From NCBI GenBank assembly GCA_030831135.1, contig JAURLR010000145.1, positions 1 to 6,497 on the forward strand: a DNA stretch of 6,497 nucleotides, read 5' to 3'. Positions within the stretch are counted from its first letter, which is position 1. Each line of letters begins with the position of its first letter. Of the stretch, positions 1 to 5,376 are shown piece by piece. The notes below the pieces were generated by a model, which made no database searches, was not told where the DNA came from, and saw nothing but the letters and a program-made list of their open reading frames with translations. Both the position numbers and the translations under genes were made by a program. Source of the stretch: Alphaproteobacteria bacterium (lineage in GTDB: Bacteria; Pseudomonadota; Alphaproteobacteria; UBA6615).

Positions 1-113
1 AGTATGGATACGCCGCATTGCACAGCCATCAGGCCGGTTGGCCGGAATCATGTGCTGGAGACGCTTGGGCTTCTATATGAGCGTACAGGACCACCAGCGC
101 AATGGAAGAGACC
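1..113. other. Region upstream of lysC; no convincing gene
   Basis: This is the 5' flank of lysC. One + frame is open from the left edge to a TGA at 115-117, overlapping the lysC ATG as ATGA. It could be the tail of an upstream gene, but codons near its end (CTA, CCA, AGA) are unlike the other genes here and I recognise no family. In several alphaproteobacteria ubiG lies divergently beside lysC, but the few minus-strand residues available here do not resemble UbiG. A direct repeat GGCCGG-TT-GGCCGG at 32-45 can also fold as a small hairpin. A TATATG at 74-79 could be a -10 element, but no matching -35 is visible, so no promoter is called. Confidence 0.4.
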
Positions 114-1349
114 ATGAGTCGCATCGTTGCGAAATTTGGCGGCACGTCCGTCGCTGATCTGGACCGTATTCGCGCCGTAGCCGCACGGATCAAGCGCGAG
201 CACGAATCCGGTCACCAGATCGCGGTTGTGGTTTCCGCCATGGCCGGGGTGACCAATGATCTCGTGGCGCTCACCCGTGCCGCCCATTCCATGCATGATG
301 CCCGCGAATATGACGTGGTCGTGTCCACGGGCGAACAGGTGACAGCCGGTCTTCTGGCGATCTGTCTGCAGGAGCAGGGCATTCCCGCGCGCTCTTGGCT
401 GGGGTGGCAGGTGCCGATCCGCACGTCGGATGCCCATGCCCGGGCCCGGATCGAGGACATCGAGATCGCCGAAATGGAACGCCGGTTCGAGGACGGGCAG
501 GTCTGTGTGCTGGCCGGGTTTCAGGGGATTGGTCCCGACAACCGGATCACGACACTTGGCCGGGGCGGCTCGGATACCACGGCGGTGGCGCTGGCAGCTG
601 CCCTGCGCGCGGACCGCTGCGACATCTATACCGATGTCGACGGGGTCTATACCTCCGATCCGCGGATCGTGACCCGCGCGCGCAAGCTCGATAAGATTAC
701 CTATGAGGAGATGCTGGAAATGGCATCCCTCGGCGCAAAGGTTCTTCAGACCCGTTCGGTCGAACTAGCCATGAATCACGGGGTGCCGGTGCAGGTGCTC
801 TCATCATTTGATGAAGCCATCGGCAGCGAATTGCCCGGGACGCTTGTGGTGGACGAGGAAAATATCGTGGAACATGAAATTGTCAGCGGCGTCACCTATA
901 GCCGCGATGAAGCCAAGATCACCCTGATGCGGGTTGCCGACCGGCCGGGCGTGGCTGCCGCGATCTTCGGACCGCTCGCCGATGCCAGCGTGAATGTGGA
1001 CATGATCGTCCAGAACGTGTCCGAGGATGGCAAGAACACGGATATGACCTTCACGGTCACCCGCGGTGATCTGGAACGCGCCATCAAGATCCTGACCGAC
1101 CGGAAGGAGGAGCTTGGCTACACGAGCCTCGTGTCCGACGCCAATGTCGTGAAGGTTTCCGTGGTGGGCGTGGGGATGCGCAGCCATGCCGGTGTGGCGC
1201 AGCGGATGTTCTCTGCGCTGGCTGAGCGCGGGATCAACATCCAGGTGATCTCGACCTCCGAGATCAAGATCAGTGTCCTGATCGCCGAGGAGTTCACCGA
1301 ACTCGCGCTGCGTGCGCTCCACACCGCATACGGCCTGGACGCCGCCTGA
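114..1349 (+). CDS. lysC: Aspartate kinase (aspartokinase), monofunctional, 411 aa
   Basis: Catalyses ATP-dependent phosphorylation of L-aspartate to 4-phospho-L-aspartate, the first cytoplasmic step toward lysine, diaminopimelate, threonine, methionine and isoleucine. Seen in the sequence: the N-terminal KFGGTSVA nucleotide-binding signature at residues 7-14, STGEQ at 71-75, GRGGSDTT at 149-156, and [13 protein letters not shown] at 172-184. Two C-terminal ACT regulatory domains follow, at about 267-340 (around RVADRPGV) and 346-411 ([12 protein letters not shown] and [12 protein letters not shown]). The length of 411 aa is normal for the monofunctional class, with no homoserine dehydrogenase fused. 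An ATG at 102 would add four residues. ATG 114 is preferred because the family usually begins only a few residues before KFGGTSVA and GGAAGAG (104-110) precedes it, although that spacing is short. ACT domains imply feedback inhibition by lysine and/or threonine (family knowledge). It is probably cotranscribed with ptsP. An in-frame internal start is described separately. Confidence 0.97.
   Translation: MSRIVAKFGGTSVADLDRIRAVAARIKREHESGHQIAVVVSAMAGVTNDLVALTRAAHSMHDAREYDVVVSTGEQVTAGLLAICLQEQGIPARSWLGWQVPIRTSDAHARARIEDIEIAEMERRFEDGQVCVLAGFQGIGPDNRITTLGRGGSDTTAVALAAALRADRCDIYTDVDGVYTSDPRIVTRARKLDKITYEEMLEMASLGAKVLQTRSVELAMNHGVPVQVLSSFDEAIGSELPGTLVVDEENIVEHEIVSGVTYSRDEAKITLMRVADRPGVAAAIFGPLADASVNVDMIVQNVSEDGKNTDMTFTVTRGDLERAIKILTDRKEELGYTSLVSDANVVKVSVVGVGMRSHAGVAQRMFSALAERGINIQVISTSEIKISVLIAEEFTELALRALHTAYGLDAA
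867..1349 (+). other. Possible internal start in lysC giving an ACT-only (beta-like) subunit
   Basis: Inside lysC an in-frame GTG at 867 (Val252) follows GAGGAA at 855-860 with 6-nt spacing, a good ribosome-binding geometry. Translation from here would give a 160-aa protein made of just the two ACT domains, beginning VEHEIVSGV. In Bacillus subtilis and Corynebacterium glutamicum, lysC makes such a beta subunit from an in-frame internal start at nearly the same position, forming alpha2beta2 enzymes (established). Whether this organism does so is inference. The GAGGAA also simply encodes Glu-Glu, so chance is a real alternative. A second candidate, ATG 720 after GAGGAG 705-710, cuts into the kinase domain and is less plausible. 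Confidence 0.25.
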
Positions 1350-1355
1350 GAGGAG
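1350..1355 (+). promoter_or_regulatory. Strong Shine-Dalgarno just after the lysC stop
   Basis: GAGGAG begins directly after the lysC TGA and lies 5 nt before an ATG at 1361. This is the best ribosome-binding site in the lysC-ptsP gap, yet that ATG opens only a 24-codon frame, not ptsP. The ptsP ATG at 1432 has only a weak AGGT (1424-1427) 4 nt away. Confidence 0.55.
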
Positions 1356-1360
1356 ACCGC

Positions 1361-1435
1361 ATGATCCGCTTCGTCCATTCCGAGCCCGGTCGAAGCCGCG
1401 CTCCGATGGGTTGCGCGGTGGGCAGGTCACGATGA
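1361..1435 (+). CDS. Mini-ORF between lysC and ptsP, 24 aa, possible coupling leader
   Basis: An ATG at 1361 opens a 24-codon frame starting MIRFVHSEPG and ending in TGA at 1433-1435, which overlaps the ptsP ATG as ATGA. The peptide is basic (five Arg), has no membrane segment and matches no family I know. It carries no run of one amino acid of the kind seen in amino-acid attenuator leaders. Its strong Shine-Dalgarno and the stop/start overlap suggest it may deliver ribosomes to ptsP by translational coupling. Alternatives: a non-translated accident, or the remains of an older ptsP start displaced by a one-base indel, since a single-base shift would fuse it in frame to ptsP. Translation has not been shown. 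Confidence 0.3.
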   Translation: MIRFVHSEPGRSRAPMGCAVGRSR

Positions 1436-3711
1436 ATCCCGCAGGTCCCAAGAATCCGGCCTGGATCGGTTCGCGCCGGTTGTTGCGCCAGTTGCGTGAC
1501 ATCATGGCGGGTCAGGGCGCCGCCCAGGAGCGCCTCGATCAGATCGCGGTGCTTATTGCCCGCGAACTTGTCGCTGAGGTTTGCTCGATCTATGTGCGCC
1601 GCGCCGGCGACGTGCTCGAACTTTTCGCGACCGAAGGGCTTCGCGCTGATGCGGTCCACAGCACGCGGCTGATGGTGGGTGAGGGGCTTGTCGGTCTGGT
1701 CGCCGCCCAGGCCATGCCCGTGGCCCTGGCCGACGCGCAAAGCCACCCCTTGTTTGCCTATCGCCCGGAGACGGGGGAAGAACGCTATTCCTCGCTGATG
1801 GGGGTGCCGATCCTGCGTGGCGGGCGTGTGCTCGGCGTGCTGGTGATCCAGAACCAGACCCAGCGCAACTACGATGATGAGGAGGTCGAAACCCTCGAAA
1901 CCACAGCGATGGTCCTCGCCGAGATGGTTGCCGGCGGTGAGATTCTCGGTCTTGATGAAGCCCGTTATGACAGTGAAAGTGCAGCCCTGCCGGGACGGCT
2001 GGAGGGTGTGCCGCTCAGCCCCGGTCTGACCATGGGGACTGCGCTTGTGCATCGCCAGCGCGTCACCATCGAGCGGATGCTGAGCGACAATGCCGGACGT
2101 GAGGAGGAGCGTTTCCGGGTGGCGCTTGAAGCCCTGCATATTCAGCTCGACGCGGCGTTGGAGCGGCCCGATGTCTCGGCAGCCGGCGAACATCGCGATG
2201 TACTCGAGACGTTCCGCATGTTCGCAGATGACCGCGGCTGGATGCGGCGAATCAACGAGGCGATCTCACTGGGGTTTTCGGCAGAGGCCGCCGTGCAGCG
2301 GGTTCAGGACGAATCCCAGAAGCGCATGGTGCAATCGAACAGCGCCTTGCTTCGTGAACGCCTGCTCGATTTTGAGGAACTGACAAACCGGTTGTTGCGC
2401 CAGCTTGTCGATGGCGGGAGTGATGACAGCATCCAGTTGCCGGAAAACACGATCCTGGTGGCCCAATCGCTGGGGCCGGCGGAACTCCTCAACTATGAAC
2501 CCGGCGTCCTGAAGGCCGTGATCCTGGAAGAAGGCTCGGCCAATGCACATGCCACCATCGTGGCGCGCGCCCTGGGCATTCCGCTGATCGGTCGGCTGAC
2601 AGGTCTGCTGTCGCGTATCGAAACCGGGGACGATGTGCTCGTCGATGCCGAGAACGGTGTGGTTTATCTGCGGCCCGGCGATGAGGTGACAGCGAATTTC
2701 GAGATGGCGCTTGCTGCCCGCGGTGTTCGTCTGGAAGCCTATCGCAGCTTGCGCGACACGCCCGCTCTCACCCGGGACGGGACGAAAGTGTCGTTGCTGC
2801 TCAATGCCGGATTGCTGGCCGATACCAACCACCTGAAGGAAACCGGGGCCGAAGGCATCGGCCTCTACCGGACCGAAATCCCCTTCATGGTGCGCGCGAC
2901 CTATCCCGATGTCGCAACCCAGACTGCGTTCTATACCCGGGTTTTCGACGAAGTCGACGGAAAGCCCGTGGTGTTCCGTACGCTTGATATCGGCGGTGAC
3001 AAGGCACTTCCCTATCTGCAGAGCGGCACAGAAGAGAACCCGGCGATGGGCTGGCGGGCAACCCGGATTGCGCTCGACCGGCCCATCATGCTGCGTCACC
3101 AGCTGCGTGCGCTGATTGCGGCATGCGGGGGGCGTGAACTCTCCGTGATGTTTCCGATGATTGCGCAGGTGTCGGAGCTGGAGGCCATGCGCCGCCTGCT
3201 CGATATGGAGCTCGCGCGGGCATCCCGGGCGGGACAGACGGTGCCCACGAATTTGCGGATTGGCGTGATGCTGGAAGTTCCCGCGCTGGCCATGCAGTTC
3301 AAGAACCTGCTGCCCCGGGTCGATTTTCTTTCGGTGGGCAGCAACGATCTTGTGCAGTTTCTGTTTGCGGCTGATCGCGGAAACCCGCGCATGGAAGGCC
3401 GCTATGACGTGTTGGCGCCGGCAGTGCTCAATTTTCTCAAACGGGTTGCCGATGAATGCCGGGCAAATGGGACGCACCTTACGGTTTGCGGGGAAATGGC
3501 CGGTGATCCGGTTGCTGCGATGGCGCTGCTGGGACTTGGCTATGAGCGGCTTTCGATGTCTGCGGCGGGCATAGGCCCCGTCAAGGCAATGGTCCGTTCG
3601 CTTTCGCTGGGTGAATTCGCGGCTTACCAGTCCCGACTTTTGCATTCGAGCGTGCCGAGCATACGTAGGCACCTTCACGCCTATGCCCGTGACCACGGGG
3701 TCGAAGTCTAA
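1432..3711 (+). CDS. ptsP: PTS-Ntr enzyme I: phosphoenolpyruvate-protein phosphotransferase with GAF domain, 759 aa
   Basis: Cytoplasmic EI-Ntr takes phosphate from phosphoenolpyruvate onto a histidine and passes it to NPr, which feeds EIIA-Ntr in the nitrogen-related PTS. Domains in order: short N-terminal helix (RRLLRQLRDIMAG, from residue 15), GAF sensor domain at about 35-170, helical NPr-binding and phosphohistidine region with His373 in NAHATIVARALGIP, and the PEP-binding barrel. Barrel motifs are GIGLYRTE (Arg480), RTLDIGGDK (516-524), LEVPA (Glu615), SVGSNDLVQF (Asn638, Asp639) and VCGEMAGDP (Cys686). All expected catalytic residues are present and the length fits the GAF-containing family. 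ATG 1432 is chosen although the frame is open further upstream, because the extra residues look like out-of-frame lysC sequence and the family starts shortly before the RRLL helix. In Caulobacter and E. coli the GAF domain responds to glutamine, lowering autophosphorylation; assuming that here is inference. Likely in an operon with lysC. Confidence 0.96.
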   Translation: MNPAGPKNPAWIGSRRLLRQLRDIMAGQGAAQERLDQIAVLIARELVAEVCSIYVRRAGDVLELFATEGLRADAVHSTRLMVGEGLVGLVAAQAMPVALADAQSHPLFAYRPETGEERYSSLMGVPILRGGRVLGVLVIQNQTQRNYDDEEVETLETTAMVLAEMVAGGEILGLDEARYDSESAALPGRLEGVPLSPGLTMGTALVHRQRVTIERMLSDNAGREEERFRVALEALHIQLDAALERPDVSAAGEHRDVLETFRMFADDRGWMRRINEAISLGFSAEAAVQRVQDESQKRMVQSNSALLRERLLDFEELTNRLLRQLVDGGSDDSIQLPENTILVAQSLGPAELLNYEPGVLKAVILEEGSANAHATIVARALGIPLIGRLTGLLSRIETGDDVLVDAENGVVYLRPGDEVTANFEMALAARGVRLEAYRSLRDTPALTRDGTKVSLLLNAGLLADTNHLKETGAEGIGLYRTEIPFMVRATYPDVATQTAFYTRVFDEVDGKPVVFRTLDIGGDKALPYLQSGTEENPAMGWRATRIALDRPIMLRHQLRALIAACGGRELSVMFPMIAQVSELEAMRRLLDMELARASRAGQTVPTNLRIGVMLEVPALAMQFKNLLPRVDFLSVGSNDLVQFLFAADRGNPRMEGRYDVLAPAVLNFLKRVADECRANGTHLTVCGEMAGDPVAAMALLGLGYERLSMSAAGIGPVKAMVRSLSLGEFAAYQSRLLHSSVPSIRRHLHAYARDHGVEV

Positions 3712-3882
3712 AAGATTGCGGCACCGAGTCGGTTTTGATAGGAACGCGATGGGTCGGCGTGAATTGCGTTTTATTTTCGTTACTTAAGGCGTATTTGTGT
3801 TGATCGCGACAACGTCTGACGCCGCGTGGAAACTGGATCTTCGCCTGATTGCGTGTTCGGTGACCGGCGGACTGGGAACTTG
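3712..3882. other. Intergenic region between ptsP and rodZ; probable promoter region without a clear match
   Basis: This 171-bp gap is the largest in the window. It includes an AT-rich core at about 3761-3800, in contrast to the GC-rich genes on each side, which suggests a transcription boundary and a promoter for rodZ. The best -35-like hexamer is TTGATA at 3735-3740, but the hexamer 18 nt downstream (GTGAAT) is poor, so no specific promoter is called. CTGGGA (3872-3877), 5 nt before the rodZ ATG, is its likely ribosome-binding site. A weak frame from GTG 3797 (AAGG 7 nt upstream) runs 28 codons to a TGA at 3881-3883 overlapping the rodZ ATG by one base. I do not call it a gene. Confidence 0.45.
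3723..3736 (+). terminator. Weak terminator-like hairpin after ptsP
   Basis: ACCG-AGT-CGGT (3723-3733) can form a 4-bp stem with a 3-nt loop, and a run of four T follows (3733-3736), 11 nt after the ptsP stop. Position and order suit an intrinsic terminator, but the stem is very short and the T run minimal, so efficiency would be low. Confidence 0.2.
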
Positions 3883-5271
3883 ATGGTACGTTTGAATCCG
3901 CAATCTCTTCGTGTTTTGAATCAGGATGGTGCATCCAACGAGATCCACTCGGTCGAGGGTGTGGATCACGTCGGGGCGTTTCTGCGTGAGGCGCGCGAGA
4001 ATACCGGTCGCAGCATCGCCGATGTGGCACAGACGCTGCGCATTCGCCGGGTCTATCTCGAAGCCATTGAAAACGGCCGGTTCGATGAGCTGCCGGGAGC
4101 AACCTATGCGGTTGGCTTCATCCGTTCCTATGCCACTTATTTACGGCTTGATGTGCCGCCGCTCGTGGCGCGCTTCAAGGAAGAGGCCAGCGGAATCGCG
4201 GCAAGGCAGGATCTTGATTTCCCGACCCCGGTGCCCGAGGGGCGATTTCCCGGCGGGGTGGTTGTCACCCTGTGTCTTGTGTTGGCCGCGGCCGGTCTGG
4301 GTGGCTGGTACTGGTGGCAGAACCAGGACGCGATTGAAATCGCGCGCGTCCCGCCGCCGCCCGAGGTACTCACCGGGGCATCGAATATCCCCATTGACGC
4401 CGTCACGGGCAACGCTCTGGTGAATGTGCCTGCGGATGCGGCCTCTGCGACCGTGGAACCCTCGGACGACAGCCCGGATGCCGACGCCCCTGCGCTGCAA
4501 TCGGATGATGCCGTGCCTGTTGCGGCGGCTGATTCCGCTGTCGCGCCGTTGGTCACGGCAGTGGTCGCGGCCCAGGAAGATGGCCCTGTGGTGGACATTT
4601 CCGTGGTTTCGCCGACTCCCGGTCAGGTAGCCGATCAGGCTGCCGAGGCGCCCGCAGATGTTCAGCCATCTGCCGCCACACCCACTGAGACCTCGCCTAA
4701 GGCTGTGACGGCTGTATCGAGCGATTCTCTCGAGAACGCCGAACCGGTCGTTGCTCCGGTCGTGACTCCGGATGAAGCTCCCACCCCGGATGCTGCTGCC
4801 ACGCAAACAGCGTCCGCACCTGCCGCGGCTACGCCGCCAACCCCCAATTCCGATCTGAATGTTGGGGTTGCCCTTCCCGCAGGAGCGGAGGTTGCGCCAT
4901 CAGTTGACCCGACGGCTGCGCCGCCATCGATTCCCGGTGCGCCGGCTGTTGTGACTGCCGCTTCCGAAGGGCGAACCTATGGAACCGTCAATCGTGATGC
5001 GCGCATTGTCGTAAGCGCGCGCGAGACCGATACCTGGGTACAGGTCATGGACAGCCAGCAGAACGCGCTGCTCACGCAGATGTTGCGTCCCGGTGACCGT
5101 TATCTGGTCCCCGATCGTCCGGGTTTGAGTTTGCAGACCAACAATGCCGGAGGGCTTGATATCCTCGTTGATGGCGAATCCGTTCCCGTGATCGGCGGGC
5201 GCGGCGATATTCGCCGTGATGTCCGGCTTGATCCCGAATTGCTGAAATCCGGCACAGCGGTGATCGAGTAG
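3883..5271 (+). CDS. rodZ: RodZ-like membrane protein: HTH domain, single TM segment, DUF4115-type C-terminal domain, 462 aa
   Basis: RodZ family proteins sit in the inner membrane and link MreB filaments to the elongation machinery. Seen here: an N-terminal Cro/CI-like helix-turn-helix fold at about 29-95 (FLREARENTGRSIADVAQTL, then YLEAIENGRFDELPG). Aromatic residues Tyr75 and Phe79 in ATYAVGFIRSYATYL align with the E. coli RodZ residues that contact MreB. One transmembrane helix lies at about 124-145, ending GGWYWWQ. A long Ala/Pro/Val/Asp-rich linker spans about 150-360, and a beta-rich C-terminal domain about 364-445 contains TWVQVMDSQQ and LQTNNAGGLDILVDGE. The protein is longer than the roughly 337-aa E. 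coli RodZ, mostly in the linker. ATG 3883 is chosen over GTG 3826 because CTGGGA lies 5 nt upstream, whereas the GTG has no ribosome site. Placement just before ispG matches E. coli. The HTH could instead bind DNA; the MreB role is inferred from the family. Confidence 0.88.
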   Translation: MVRLNPQSLRVLNQDGASNEIHSVEGVDHVGAFLREARENTGRSIADVAQTLRIRRVYLEAIENGRFDELPGATYAVGFIRSYATYLRLDVPPLVARFKEEASGIAARQDLDFPTPVPEGRFPGGVVVTLCLVLAAAGLGGWYWWQNQDAIEIARVPPPPEVLTGASNIPIDAVTGNALVNVPADAASATVEPSDDSPDADAPALQSDDAVPVAAADSAVAPLVTAVVAAQEDGPVVDISVVSPTPGQVADQAAEAPADVQPSAATPTETSPKAVTAVSSDSLENAEPVVAPVVTPDEAPTPDAAATQTASAPAAATPPTPNSDLNVGVALPAGAEVAPSVDPTAAPPSIPGAPAVVTAASEGRTYGTVNRDARIVVSARETDTWVQVMDSQQNALLTQMLRPGDRYLVPDRPGLSLQTNNAGGLDILVDGESVPVIGGRGDIRRDVRLDPELLKSGTAVIE

Positions 5272-5284
5272 GATATTGCGCCTG

Positions 5285-5304
5285 CAACCGGTCGGTTCCG
5301 GTTG
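5285..5304 (+). other. Perfect 7-bp inverted repeat in the rodZ-ispG gap
   Basis: CAACCGG (5285-5291) and CCGGTTG (5298-5304) are exact reverse complements separated by the 6-nt loop TCGGTT, starting 14 nt after the rodZ stop. The RNA would form a stable GC-rich hairpin. It is followed by GAAATCC, not a T run, so it is not a standard intrinsic terminator. It could protect the rodZ message 3' end, act as a processing site, or be an operator-like palindrome. Confidence 0.5.
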
Positions 5305-5330
5305 AAATCCGGGGAGGCCGCGCGCATGTT
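5302..5330 (+). promoter_or_regulatory. Weak candidate promoter before ispG
   Basis: TTGAAA (5302-5307) matches five of six bases of the sigma-70-type -35 consensus. CATGTT (5325-5330) stands 17 nt downstream and matches three of six at -10. A transcript from here would start near 5337 and would lack the ATG of the mini-ORF at 5326, so the two proposals exclude each other on the same transcript. The -35 also overlaps the right arm of the hairpin. Confidence 0.18.
5311..5317 (+). promoter_or_regulatory. Strong Shine-Dalgarno in the rodZ-ispG gap
   Basis: GGGGAGG lies 8 nt before an ATG at 5326 that opens a 16-codon frame. It is closer to the anti-Shine-Dalgarno complement and better spaced than the site in front of ispG itself (AAGGA 5356-5360, 12 nt before ATG 5373). 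Confidence 0.45.
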
Positions 5331-5376
5331 ACGGTCTTCTCCGCCGACTGAATTCAAGGACTCGAACATCTCATGA
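5326..5376 (+). CDS. Mini-ORF before ispG, 16 aa, possible coupling leader
   Basis: ATG 5326 opens the frame [16 protein letters not shown], ending in TGA 5374-5376, which overlaps the ispG ATG as ATGA. It is polar, has no recognisable family and is too short for a folded domain. The strong Shine-Dalgarno upstream and the stop/start overlap repeat the arrangement seen before ptsP, so translational coupling to ispG is a reasonable inference. The alternative is chance: ATGA arises whenever the second codon of the downstream gene begins with A, and 16 codons is short. Confidence 0.28.
   Translation: MLRSSPPTEFKDSNIS

Noticed and set aside
705..722. GAGGAG followed by ATG 720 in lysC as an internal start.
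   Set aside because: The product would begin inside the kinase domain fold, and the bases encode the conserved EEMLEMA segment. GTG 867 is a better-placed candidate.
1312..1431. A 40-residue upstream extension of ptsP starting at ATG 1312.
   Set aside because: It overlaps the conserved end of lysC, reads as an out-of-frame Arg/Pro-rich sequence, and exceeds the usual family N terminus.
2539..2580. The PtsP phosphohistidine motif reads NAHATIVARA, not the TSH form usual in sugar-PTS enzyme I.
   Set aside because: An Asn at this place is normal for the nitrogen-PTS branch (E. coli PtsP has a similar NSH), and the histidine is intact, so this is not a defect.
3719..3736. The stretch GGCACCGAGTCGG followed by T looks like the 3' hairpin of the Cas9 tracrRNA/sgRNA scaffold.
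   Set aside because: Only about 13 bases agree. There is no repeat, anti-repeat, nexus or cas gene anywhere nearby. It is treated as a chance match and noted only as a weak hairpin.
3826..3882. GTG 3826 as an alternative rodZ start.
   Set aside because: It has no Shine-Dalgarno sequence, and the added 19 residues look non-homologous, whereas ATG 3883 has CTGGGA 5 nt upstream.
3797..3883. A 28-codon frame from GTG 3797 ending on the rodZ start, resembling the other two mini-ORFs.
   Set aside because: It has a rarer start codon and only a modest AAGG site, and rodZ has an adequate ribosome site of its own. Too weak to call a gene.
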